A stretch of DNA of 64,000 bases from Leucothrix arctica (GTDB taxonomy: Bacteria > Pseudomonadota > Gammaproteobacteria > Thiotrichales > Thiotrichaceae), in NCBI RefSeq assembly GCF_003172895.1, contig NZ_QGKL01000010.1, positions 1 to 64,000 on the forward strand. Reading direction: 5' to 3'. Positions 1-8,912 of this stretch are shown here, piece by piece; position 1 is the stretch's first letter, and each line of letters starts with the position of its first letter. Below the pieces are notes generated by a model. It was not told where the DNA came from, did not search any database, and saw nothing but the letters and a program-made list of their open reading frames with translations. Position numbers and translations under genes: made by a program.

Positions 1-176
1 AACCGGTTAGGTCGGTGAGATTTATCATTGAAGTTCTTACGCTTACGCCACTTTATAATCGTGCCACGACTTACATTAAAGTGCTTTGCTGCCACATCAA
101 TGGTCATATGGCCTTTACTGGCATGAATTTCTTCACGAGTCTTAGGAGTGGTTCGAGCGTTACGATGAACATTCAT
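1..176 (-). CDS. IS481-type transposase, N-terminal part (partial)
   Basis: The frame opens at an ATG at 176-174 on the minus strand and stays open for about 58 codons to the window edge. The N-terminus MNVHRNARTTPKTREEI is typical of IS481-family transposases. It is followed by a helix-turn-helix with the core VAAKHFNVSRGTIIKWRKR, which binds the IS ends. The DDE catalytic domain should lie to the left of position 1 and cannot be checked, so intactness is unknown. The element has inserted into the aldolase pseudogene at 265-435. Confidence 0.75.
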   Translation of the reverse strand, partial: MNVHRNARTTPKTREEIHASKGHMTIDVAAKHFNVSRGTIIKWRKRKNFNDKSHRPNR

Positions 177-273
177 GTTTGCTTTCCAGAGTTTAAAAGA
201 TCTTTCATCACTTGACGAGCATGGTATAGTTTATCAAATTTAGAAAGCCCATAACCAGTTGGATCTAAACACA
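1..273 (-). mobile_element. IS481-family insertion sequence, one end (continues past the window start)
   Basis: Read on the minus strand, homology to an aldolase gene stops abruptly after the codon ending at 274, and new sequence begins with TGT at 273-271. IS481 elements characteristically begin with TGT. The gap from 273 to the transposase ATG at 176 has the spacing of an IS terminal region. The transposase reads out of the window at position 1, so the other end, the other inverted repeat and any target duplication are not visible. The boundary is inferred from the loss of aldolase similarity, not from a matched terminal repeat. Confidence 0.7.
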
Positions 274-435
274 TAAAAAGCTGTTTTTAGGGAAGTTACG
301 TAAGCCAAGTTCGACGTAGTCAATACCAGCATCCGCAACTGCTTTTAAGTAAGCTTCAACAATTAATTGTGAGAAGTCCCAATTGTTGTAATAACCTCCA
401 TCGCGTAAAGTGCAGTCGAGAAGTTGTATGTTCAT
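265..435 (-). pseudogene. 5' fragment of a second DRE-TIM aldolase gene, cut by the IS
   Basis: From ATG 435-433 the minus strand encodes MNIQLLDCTLRDGGYYNNWD and continues to a segment ELGLRNFPKNSFL. It is nearly the same as the first ~54 residues of the intact aldolase at 15742-17355 (LLDCTLRDGGYYNNWDF, ELGLRNFPRSGFL). After the leucine codon at 276-274 the sequence becomes IS DNA and a TAG follows at 267-265. Its ATG overlaps the stop of the upstream gene as ATGA, the same coupling seen for the intact copy. The missing 3' part may lie on the other side of the IS, outside the window. Confidence 0.85.
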
Positions 436-2009
436 TGTTCATCTAATTTTTGCTTGTATTCATTCAACTTAAGATTTATTAAGGGACCGTTAGGCTTTAT
501 TTCATGTGCTTTACTAATTAGTTCATATGCTAATTGTATATTACCAGATCGTTCAAAAGCTAAGGCAACTTCCCTTAATACATCTTCAACTTTGTTGTTA
601 CCTTTGAGTCTTTTTTGGTTTAAGTAAAATATGTTCTTTTCTTTTTTATTAAGAGGGATGGGTAATAGTGGTATTTCCTTATTCTTTGTTTTATTTATTA
701 GACTTACGGAAAGATTAAAAATATGTTGCCAAGGTATGTGGTAATCAGCATGTTGCCATTGATTTCCTAGCTTTGGTTTCTCTTGTGAGGTAAATTTTAA
801 TTCTCTATTTATTACAAAAAAATCACCTTCAGATTTAGAAACAGTTTCTCCCATATCAATATTGGAAAATTGTATAGTGTTATTCTTAGTGAATCTTAAT
901 GGTATTATTGCACTGCTTCCCATTGGAGATATAACTAGATCTGAATCGTTGTAGTATTCAATTTTATCAGGGTATGTTTTGCCAAATATTATATGTGTCT
1001 CAATTTTTTTTGATTTTTTTATTTTTTCTAGTATTTCAGTATATGTTTTTATATTTTCTTCAGTATTTACCGGTTGATTTATCTGGGATGTCATTCCATC
1101 GAATAAAATAAATAATCTATCAAAATAATTGGATAGGTTGTTAATTATTTCTGAGTATCCATCAGACTGTTCAACCCACTTTCTCTTTTCCGTTGAAATA
1201 TTCAATACAATTTTTAATTGGTTTTCTTTAAATTTTTTTTGAAGTAATGTTTTTTTGCTTCTTAAGCACTTTTCTTCAAATTCAGTCATCGTTTTATTGA
1301 CTAGTTTGTTGTTTTTATAGAAATTGGTTTGTGAAATAGCTTTAGGTGAAATGTATATGTTTTTAATGTCACTCTTTCTTTTTTGAGGCTCGGCGCTATT
1401 AATAATATCTTGTATTGGCCAAAATATATCATTGTAGTAAACTCGGTTTGTCTTGTAGATTTTTGATATATAATTAATAACGTAAAGTTGGTCGTAAAAA
1501 AAATGATACGGTCTGTTAGAGCTTATTAATATTCCTGTTGTCTTTTTCTTCTTGAAGTTATTTTCTTTAAGTTTTTCTTTAAGTTTTTCTTTATTAATTA
1601 ACTTTGATAGATTTGAAACTGCTGGCAGCCATGAACTTCTCCTATTAACATGATAAATTATACCTGTATGAGTAAAAAAGCAATCAAGAAAATTACCTGC
1701 TTGAACTAGCATCCACGGTTTCTCTTGCAGTTCATCGGTCATAAACAAAAAGTTACAATATCCTATGCTTACTGACGCAAAAGGATAAGTAACTACCTTA
1801 TCATTATCTGGGTGTGGCAAAGAAAAGTACTCTGAAACATAGAATTTTTTTGTATAATCTAGTAATTCCTGAACTTTATTTTCTCGTATATAGTTTGTAA
1901 TTATAGATATATCATCTTTTCCATTTTTTTTTGATGGATATCTTAATATTTCAAAGTTATCTTTCCAGTTACAGATCTTATCAATAAAGTCATTTATGTT
2001 GGTGTTCAT
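432..2009 (-). CDS. Possible glycosyltransferase-like protein with a C-terminal TPR-type helical repeat
   Basis: 525 residues, ATG start at 2009 with an AAGGAT ribosome site just upstream. I do not recognise the family with certainty. A middle segment (around SNRPYHFFYDQL) and a later one (DLVISPMGSSAIIPLRF) loosely resemble the HFxxD and D-x-x-x-x-x-G patterns of GT61-type transferases; this is only suggestive. The last ~50 residues (VLREVALAFERSGNIQLAYE and onward) look like one or two TPR units. It is the third gene of the minus-strand arm and overlaps the aldolase remnant by 4 nt (ATGA), so it was probably made together with that enzyme. The gene is AT-rich and lysine/asparagine-rich like its neighbours. 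Confidence 0.6.
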   Translation of the reverse strand: MNTNINDFIDKICNWKDNFEILRYPSKKNGKDDISIITNYIRENKVQELLDYTKKFYVSEYFSLPHPDNDKVVTYPFASVSIGYCNFLFMTDELQEKPWMLVQAGNFLDCFFTHTGIIYHVNRRSSWLPAVSNLSKLINKEKLKEKLKENNFKKKKTTGILISSNRPYHFFYDQLYVINYISKIYKTNRVYYNDIFWPIQDIINSAEPQKRKSDIKNIYISPKAISQTNFYKNNKLVNKTMTEFEEKCLRSKKTLLQKKFKENQLKIVLNISTEKRKWVEQSDGYSEIINNLSNYFDRLFILFDGMTSQINQPVNTEENIKTYTEILEKIKKSKKIETHIIFGKTYPDKIEYYNDSDLVISPMGSSAIIPLRFTKNNTIQFSNIDMGETVSKSEGDFFVINRELKFTSQEKPKLGNQWQHADYHIPWQHIFNLSVSLINKTKNKEIPLLPIPLNKKEKNIFYLNQKRLKGNNKVEDVLREVALAFERSGNIQLAYELISKAHEIKPNGPLINLKLNEYKQKLDEQ

Positions 2010-2037
2010 GATGATCCTTGAGGCTTTCAGTCTTCAT

Positions 2038-3504
2038 TTAAGAATATATAGATGTATTGTAGATATCAACTATACCTTCACTCATTATTGGATCGAATCT
2101 GAATTTACCATTTAAGTTATCTTCTTTTATTATAAATTTAAGTTCGTTATACCCTTTGCTCACTTTTTTTAATTGGAATTTGTTTTCCCCGTAGAACGGC
2201 TTCTTATTCGTTTGATAGTGAAGTTGCGCTTTACCACTAACATTAGAGTTCATAGTGATTATAATTATTATAGTTGAGCTTTCTAATTTAATCGTTCTTA
2301 ATGAATAGTATGGGTCTCGGCCGGTTGATTCTATTCTCGTTGCATACTTAATGTTTTCTATCAGAGTATCGTTGCTTAGACCATAAGTTAATGAGTTGAA
2401 ATTGTAAGGAAGTACAGATAGAACAGGTGGTTTGATTAGTGGCGCAATGTTTGCTTTATCATTGTTGTCTATTTTTTCAAATAGATATAAGTTAAATATT
2501 TTCAATAGAATTCTAGATTGTTCTGATGTACTTGTTTTTTTAATTATCGAAAATAGTAGTCTGGGGTCCTTTTTGTAAATAAAAAATAATACATCACCTA
2601 TTTTATCAAGAGATATTTTTGGTTTTTCGATATTAGTTATATGAGAAAAAATTCTGTTTTCTGAACCGAAAAAATGTTTATTTAAGTTCATCTCTCTTTC
2701 TTTAAAGAGGTCAAAAGTTTTTTTTCTTTCCTCTTTTGTAAGTATGCTGAATTTTTCTTTATTTTTTTCTACACTATATGAAGCTAAAATGCCATTGAAA
2801 TCATACTTTATTTGGTCGTTGCTAGTGTTAAATGATATTGAGTTCAGGTGCCGTCTTAACTCAAATGCTTCAGGGACTAAAGAAGGATTTATTGTTTTCT
2901 CTGGTGCTTTAAAGTTAGAAATTGTAAGGTTTTTATTAATTTCAATTGCTTCTAAAATATCTTGGTATATATCACCATCAGTAAAAGTTGATCGATCGTA
3001 TATACGAATATTTATTTTCTTTTTATCTATGTAGTTAGATAAATTTATCAATGTTGTAGAGTAGTCATGGTCATTTATTATAGTTTTTAAATCACTATAG
3101 TCTGTCATGCCATGATTTTTCACAAGCTGATTAACACAGCTATCCATCAGGTCATCAATTTTTCTTATGTAACATATGAGTTTAATGTTGAATTTTTTTA
3201 GAGCCTTTGCAAAGCTTTTAGGGTGTAGCCTAGCTGTGTGAAACAAAACCTCAGATGAAAGTATTATATTTTTTTGATCTATATTATTTATAGCTCTTTC
3301 TAATTCTTCAAATTTTTCATCAATAATCCAATGATGGAGATTAGTTGCATTTCCTGCGCTAGTTTGAAAAGCTTGTCCAAATCCTGGGTGCCAAGGGTAA
3401 CAGTAATCAACTTCTTGTAAAAGTTCATTGTTGCATGCAAAGAAAGCTTGTATTGCACTACTTCCAGTTTTTGGCATACCAATGTGTATATATAAATTTT
3501 TCAT
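2038..3504 (-). CDS. Sulfotransferase-like protein with a C-terminal beta-sandwich module
   Basis: 488 residues from ATG 3504, chosen over the in-frame TTG at 3510 because AAGG lies 6 nt upstream of the ATG. The N-terminus has the PAPS 5'-phosphosulfate loop (HIGMPKTGSSAIQAFF). A later stretch, LSSEVLFH and then KLICYIRKIDDLMDS, corresponds to the 3'-phosphate-binding region of sulfotransferases. The last ~110 residues form a predicted beta-rich module ending KFRFDPIMSEG, a pattern I associate with the small module at the N-terminus of large GT2 proteins. A role moving sulfate from PAPS to a capsule sugar is inferred. Second gene of the minus-strand arm. Confidence 0.75.
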   Translation of the reverse strand: MKNLYIHIGMPKTGSSAIQAFFACNNELLQEVDYCYPWHPGFGQAFQTSAGNATNLHHWIIDEKFEELERAINNIDQKNIILSSEVLFHTARLHPKSFAKALKKFNIKLICYIRKIDDLMDSCVNQLVKNHGMTDYSDLKTIINDHDYSTTLINLSNYIDKKKINIRIYDRSTFTDGDIYQDILEAIEINKNLTISNFKAPEKTINPSLVPEAFELRRHLNSISFNTSNDQIKYDFNGILASYSVEKNKEKFSILTKEERKKTFDLFKEREMNLNKHFFGSENRIFSHITNIEKPKISLDKIGDVLFFIYKKDPRLLFSIIKKTSTSEQSRILLKIFNLYLFEKIDNNDKANIAPLIKPPVLSVLPYNFNSLTYGLSNDTLIENIKYATRIESTGRDPYYSLRTIKLESSTIIIIITMNSNVSGKAQLHYQTNKKPFYGENKFQLKKVSKGYNELKFIIKEDNLNGKFRFDPIMSEGIVDIYNTSIYS

Positions 3505-3529
3505 ATTCAACCTTAAAGACCCAAAAATA

Positions 3530-6500
3530 TTACTGGGTTATAATTTTAGTATTAAATTTTTCTTTTATTGCAGTATGCAAATCACTATGAATTTTATTAA
3601 TTTTATTGTTATCCAGACTTATTAATATTTCACTAATACTTTTATCAAATAAATACCCGTTAACCCCATGATCAATACATGAAGCAAACTCTCTGACATT
3701 CGAAGCTAGGACTGGTACACCTACCGCACCAGCTTCCACAAACTTAACATTAGATTTAGCATTGTTAAAAACATCATTAGCCAAGGGTACTAGCATCAAG
3801 TCGTGTTTAGCAATAAACTCAAGCATAGCGCTGTAAGCTAGTAATGGATAACAACTAACATTAGACAGAGAAAGAATACGTTCAGAAGACTGGGTTGCCC
3901 CTAAGATTGACAATGTAACACTAGGGGTGTCATTTAGATAATCAAACAACTCTTGCTCAATCATTTGGAAGTCTTCTCTGTGAGAATATGTTCCAGAAGA
4001 ATAAAGCAGTCTTAATGGGCCTGATTTAGGCACTGGTTTACGGATGTCCTTAGCGCTGACCTTATTAGGTATGACTTGACAATTAATTTGGTATTTCTCT
4101 TCTATATGACTTTTAAGAGCAGGAGTCGAAACAATCATGCTGTCTAACTTAAGCATAAAACTCTCATAAGCAGTAGCAACAAACATTGCTTGATCCAAAT
4201 CCCACTCACCACCTTTTACTGAGCCCACTTCAGCTATGTGTTCAGGAAAGATTAAATCATCCATCTCACCGACACAATACTTCTCGTATTGCCTTGCTAA
4301 CGCTAAAAACTTTCCTATATTTCCTTGTTCTGCAAAGACTCGTTGGAAGACTATGCGCTGAGAGCGCTGAATTAATACCTTTGCTGTTTCTAAGCTGGTT
4401 TGGGAGTGTATAACAACCGCATTTTTACCCTGATACTGTAACGATTCTGCTAAATGAAGTGCTCGGTATCTAGTTGAACCATTATCTAATCCTGCGGAAG
4501 TAATGATTAGACTATCAATATTTTCATTTTCTTTATCAGCGAAATAGGAAATGGGCTCAAAATATTCATTATGTGGTGTATATGCGTAGTCAATATTTGG
4601 TTCGGTAGCTATTAAGCTTTGATAAGCGACAAACTCGTGGTGACCGCCCAAGCGTACTTCAAAATTCCCAAGCTCTACTTTGGCAATGTCATTATTTGTT
4701 TTGACTAGAGCCTCAAAAATCGAGTAGAAATAATCAGTTGAAATACTTAACGGTAAGTGAGAATTGACTGATTGTACTAATCTATCAAAGTATGATTCTG
4801 CGCCCATTTGTAGCTTTTGGGCAACAATATATTCTTTTGGTAATGGTGAGCCCAGTTCTTTAAGCTCCAGCTCTGCTTTACCATTTATTGCAGTAATCGC
4901 TGCTGCGGAAGGCTCTGGGGATGAAAACAAAACTTCAAATAAGGTTACGTTATCTTCTAAAAACCGAGAATAGAGTGTAGGTTCACCCATATTGTAAAGT
5001 AAAGAAGAGTGTGTGAGACTCTTATTGACACGCTCGCGGGTTCCTACATAAGCACCAATGATCTTCGTAGATGGGTTAAGTGATTTAACAAAACGGTCTA
5101 GGCGAGATTGAATATTAATTAGCCAACCAACATCAACTACCAATACTTTCTTAGCATCTAAAGCACCATGTTCTTTGAGGTAAAGCGCTAATCCATCACG
5201 CTGTGCGCTGTTGGCGTGATAGATTTCTGTTGAAAGAGATTCCAGCATATCAGATAGCTTAGAAAAATCATTCCAGTTAGGTACATAATCTACCGACTTA
5301 AATATTGCTTCAACTTTAGTCTTTATAAAGCTGTCATCTGGGGAAAGCTTGGCTTTCTTCAAGAAGTAACTGATAGGTTTTTCCGCAAGGTGTAGGCCTT
5401 CAATTAAAAAATACAAGTCATTTGAAGACAACTGTTCTTCAAGTGTGGCTCCGACAACTGTTGCTCGAGATAAGTGTAAATATTGAGACTGGTATTGCCC
5501 TTGTTCAATCTGACTTTTATATAGAGTATCAAATGCTTTTTTGATGATGCGGCCATCTCGTGCCATAAATACGATTTTTTTAATACCTTGCTCATCAGCT
5601 ATATTTTTGGTGTGCATGGCCATCATAGTGGTGAGTGGGCCTGTAAGTTCAAAGCCTAATTTGGTATAAAAGTCGTTGGCTAATTGCGGATTAGCTTGTG
5701 CCCACAAGCGAGTTGCTTGAATGTTAAAGCTTTCCCAGATCCGTCCCATTTGTGATAATGATTGCTGTTGCTTCGGACTCAGTTGAATCATCTTGCTATC
5801 GCTTTCATAAATTGGAGAAAAACGAACCGCATTTAGTCCCGCTTGTCGAGCGCACTTTACATCTCCAATCCAGTTGTCACCAATGTGGATGATCTTATCA
5901 GCCTTAATGCCTATTTGTAGCGCGGCTTCTATTACATCTTTAAACAATTTGCCAGTGTCTTTTTTCCTACCGCGCTCTGAAGATAAGAAGAACTCATTCC
6001 ATTTATTGTAACCATTAGTTTTTAATATTTGCTCGACGGTGTCACGATCAAGGTACATATCACTAGTAATGAAGATTTTTTTACCTTGCTTCAGAGCATG
6101 GCGGTAAAGCGTTTTACCCGTTGGGTGCTCAATGCAGGTATCAATCTCAGCGCGTTTTTCAATTTGGCTATTGCGATATAAAGGCATATGTTGGTAGATT
6201 TCATCAATCGAGATATCATCAACTCTGCCTTGTTTACTGCCAAGTACTTTTCCAGCGGTTTTCATGCGCTCTTCAAATAGTGATAAAATACCAGCTTCTT
6301 GTGCTGTATGTTGGTATTCAGCGATATCAAACACTGTTTCTGGTTGTGCCATTTCTCGTGTAACAAGCGTATCGAAAATATCGAAAGAGACGATGTCTGC
6401 GTTATCAATTAACGCTTTGTAATTTTCGATTTTATCAAGTTGACCAACAGTCGCTGACGCGGGCAAAAAATCGAGGATCTGTGGAGCAATTACATCTACA

Positions 6501-8185
6501 TAATGACGCTCTATCACTTTTTGCTTCGCAGCACTGCCCATGCTTCTGCTTAGCTCTTCGTTAGTTAATAACTCAACTGCTGCTGCTGTCATTGCATTGG
6601 CATCTAAATATTTCACTACTCTGCCAGCATCTGTCTCGACAAAAGTATGCATACCTCCGGCTTGTTCATCAAAACAGATCACAGGGAGTCTTTGTTCAGC
6701 TGCTTCCATACACACTAACGGGTAAGGATCTTCACGAGAAGTGAGTAAGAAGAGGTCACCGTGTATAAAGTAATCCCTTGGATTACCTTTGGGGCCAATA
6801 AATTTTACGATATCTTCAACATCAAACTCAGCAATGGTATTGGCAGCGTTGAGGTCTTTATTCTGGTCAGAGCCAATCCAATGCATCTCAATATTAAGGG
6901 TTTTGTTTTGTTTAAGTTGTTGCGCGACTTTGCAAAATAAGTCAAACCCTTTTCTTTTTTCGACAGCGCCGCAACCAAAAATCAGTTTTTTGCTTTCACA
7001 TGGGTGAGTGGTTTTCTCAGTCTGAGAATAACGATTGATGAAGGGCTTAAGATACTGTAGGTCTATATCAGCAAAGCGTTTGTTTAATGACTCAACACTA
7101 CCAGGCGAGACAGCAATGTACTTTTGACAAATATCCTTTAATATAGCTACATTATGTTCAAAAATTTGGAAAACATTCTCCATTTCATGCACGTGCGTAA
7201 CAAATTCCGCATGTAAAAATTCAAAAGCTTTCGCATAACTTGCGGCAGCAATAGTATTTATATATATAGTTTGTACATGATCACCACAAAAGTCAGCAAT
7301 ATCGTCACCTGTATGAGGTCTATCCATGAAGAAGGTTGGAGCAATGGCTTCAAATTTAGCGTCCCATGGACCTGCCGCACCGACCACAATTGAGAAGTTG
7401 ATATCTGTGTGTTCTTTAAGCCAATTCATGAGAGAAAGAAGAACAGCAGGTGCTCCTGTTTCTGAAGCCTCATGTGATACAAAAATCAGTGAAGGGGAGT
7501 TAGTTAGTTGATGAGCACACGGGTTAACGTACTTTACTCTAGCTTTGCGCCCTTCGCCTTGACCAAACCGAATAAAGTGCTCAAGTGGATTCATGCCGGA
7601 TGCCGCAACATCGGGATTTTTTTCTAAGTAATGTAACGTATTGAATTCATGTGACGGGTTTCTCCCTTCTTTTGCACCATACAATACGTAATGTTCGATA
7701 GGGTCTTGTTGGATATCTGAATAATGCTGAATATAGTAACTATCGCTGAACAATTGAGAGTCCTTCAATAATCTGTATGTCTGTGCAGTATCCGTTGTCT
7801 CGTTTAACCATTTGTTGGGTTGTAGTGCTGGGGACGGAGGTGTTTGACTCAGGTGAGTTGGAGAGTTTGTTTTGTGCGTCAGTGTACGACCTTCGTATTG
7901 ACCAAACAAGATGTAGTGCAGCAAAGGGTTCATACCCCTGTTCTTGACATCTGGGTTAGCATTTAAGTATGAGTTGGTGTTAAAAGCTTGACTCGGATTG
8001 CGCCCCTCTTTCCAGCCTTTTTTTAGGTAATGTTTTGCATAGTTTAACCCTGTTCTTTGAAGGTCGGGGTATTGAATTAGGTAATAATTTTCATCAAATA
8101 AATCTGTTGTTTCAATAAGCTTCAAGTGTGAGTGTTCTGTTGTTCCAGACTGCTTCTTTATAAACTTTTTAAGTTTCTTTAGCAT
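3530..8185 (-). CDS. Giant GT4-HAD-GT fusion protein with N-terminal EGR repeats
   Basis: 1551 residues. Residues ~30-213 hold four copies of a ~35-residue repeat (FD..YYL..YPD, HY...G..EGR). A GT4-type transferase follows at ~232-590 (retaining-GT C-domain with TSREDPYPLVCMEA). A HAD-type domain starts near residue 600 (SFDIFDTLVTR, then FITSDMYLDRDTV and HIGDNWIGDVKCA), as in COG5610-like predicted hydrolases, with a ~380-residue partner region of unknown role. A second GT fills ~1215-1540 (GLDNGSTRYRALH, then KFVEAGAVGVPVLAS). Such fusions build capsule or O-antigen repeats at the inner membrane face. It heads the minus-strand arm, divergent from 8913. The substrate is unknown. Confidence 0.85.
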   Translation of the reverse strand: MLKKLKKFIKKQSGTTEHSHLKLIETTDLFDENYYLIQYPDLQRTGLNYAKHYLKKGWKEGRNPSQAFNTNSYLNANPDVKNRGMNPLLHYILFGQYEGRTLTHKTNSPTHLSQTPPSPALQPNKWLNETTDTAQTYRLLKDSQLFSDSYYIQHYSDIQQDPIEHYVLYGAKEGRNPSHEFNTLHYLEKNPDVAASGMNPLEHFIRFGQGEGRKARVKYVNPCAHQLTNSPSLIFVSHEASETGAPAVLLSLMNWLKEHTDINFSIVVGAAGPWDAKFEAIAPTFFMDRPHTGDDIADFCGDHVQTIYINTIAAASYAKAFEFLHAEFVTHVHEMENVFQIFEHNVAILKDICQKYIAVSPGSVESLNKRFADIDLQYLKPFINRYSQTEKTTHPCESKKLIFGCGAVEKRKGFDLFCKVAQQLKQNKTLNIEMHWIGSDQNKDLNAANTIAEFDVEDIVKFIGPKGNPRDYFIHGDLFLLTSREDPYPLVCMEAAEQRLPVICFDEQAGGMHTFVETDAGRVVKYLDANAMTAAAVELLTNEELSRSMGSAAKQKVIERHYVDVIAPQILDFLPASATVGQLDKIENYKALIDNADIVSFDIFDTLVTREMAQPETVFDIAEYQHTAQEAGILSLFEERMKTAGKVLGSKQGRVDDISIDEIYQHMPLYRNSQIEKRAEIDTCIEHPTGKTLYRHALKQGKKIFITSDMYLDRDTVEQILKTNGYNKWNEFFLSSERGRKKDTGKLFKDVIEAALQIGIKADKIIHIGDNWIGDVKCARQAGLNAVRFSPIYESDSKMIQLSPKQQQSLSQMGRIWESFNIQATRLWAQANPQLANDFYTKLGFELTGPLTTMMAMHTKNIADEQGIKKIVFMARDGRIIKKAFDTLYKSQIEQGQYQSQYLHLSRATVVGATLEEQLSSNDLYFLIEGLHLAEKPISYFLKKAKLSPDDSFIKTKVEAIFKSVDYVPNWNDFSKLSDMLESLSTEIYHANSAQRDGLALYLKEHGALDAKKVLVVDVGWLINIQSRLDRFVKSLNPSTKIIGAYVGTRERVNKSLTHSSLLYNMGEPTLYSRFLEDNVTLFEVLFSSPEPSAAAITAINGKAELELKELGSPLPKEYIVAQKLQMGAESYFDRLVQSVNSHLPLSISTDYFYSIFEALVKTNNDIAKVELGNFEVRLGGHHEFVAYQSLIATEPNIDYAYTPHNEYFEPISYFADKENENIDSLIITSAGLDNGSTRYRALHLAESLQYQGKNAVVIHSQTSLETAKVLIQRSQRIVFQRVFAEQGNIGKFLALARQYEKYCVGEMDDLIFPEHIAEVGSVKGGEWDLDQAMFVATAYESFMLKLDSMIVSTPALKSHIEEKYQINCQVIPNKVSAKDIRKPVPKSGPLRLLYSSGTYSHREDFQMIEQELFDYLNDTPSVTLSILGATQSSERILSLSNVSCYPLLAYSAMLEFIAKHDLMLVPLANDVFNNAKSNVKFVEAGAVGVPVLASNVREFASCIDHGVNGYLFDKSISEILISLDNNKINKIHSDLHTAIKEKFNTKIITQ

Positions 8186-8912
8186 ATTTATATACTCTAT
8201 AAGTGATGAAGAGTTAGAGCTCTTTAATTAAAGTTACTCAGTAAGATAAGCAATAGTTTTACTGGCGATAAAAGAGGGCTCCCTATCACTTTTTAGCGTT
8301 TTTATCTTAACTACCCACATAGTTCTCAATGGTAGAGGTCATGACTTTTGGTCTAGGGGGGGGGCGAGACATAGTGAGACTAGAATGTTTAATGGTGATT
8401 TTTTTTGCATGAGGTTTTTAGAGTGATAAAGATTTTAATAGAGGGGTAGTTTTCTAGGCATTATGGCAGCACATGAATGCTACTTGCAAGGAGTGATTTA
8501 CCACCTTTATGTGAAAAAAAGTCTTACGAAGAGATATTTGTGGAGGAGAATAAAGTATTCATTAGATATTCCCCTTGATGACAATCATTAAGCTTTGGTA
8601 GATTCGCGAAAGCGTTACAAAAGGCTGATAAATTCAGATGGTTAAACTAGCGGTCTTTAGTCTAAAATTCTATACTCTTAAGCTAGCTAGTGTTAAATTA
8701 AATACGATGTTGGGTTCATAGACCTCTTTAACCCCTCATGGAATAGGTGTCGCTCTATTTTCTGAATACTTAGTGTATGCAAAGCTGCGTCAGATCTCTT
8801 GTGATTAATTGGTCTTAATTGCCAGACGTACGCTTGAGAAGAAACCGATAACTTATCATTAATATGATATGTTCCAACTTTGTTTGCTCTAAATTACATC
8901 AGTGATTAAAAT
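8186..8912. other. 727-bp divergent intergenic region between the two polysaccharide arms
   Basis: No convincing gene on either strand; the longest plus-strand frame I found (8464-8592, 42 codons) has no ribosome site. The region must hold the promoters of the minus-strand arm (starting at 8185) and the plus-strand arm (starting at 8913). It contains a run of nine G at 8356-8364, unusual in such AT-rich DNA. I see no ops sequence here and no confident -35/-10 pair. Confidence 0.6.

Noticed and set aside
8464-8592. 42-codon frame in the divergent intergenic region
   Set aside because: No ribosome site and no recognisable motif; consistent with chance.
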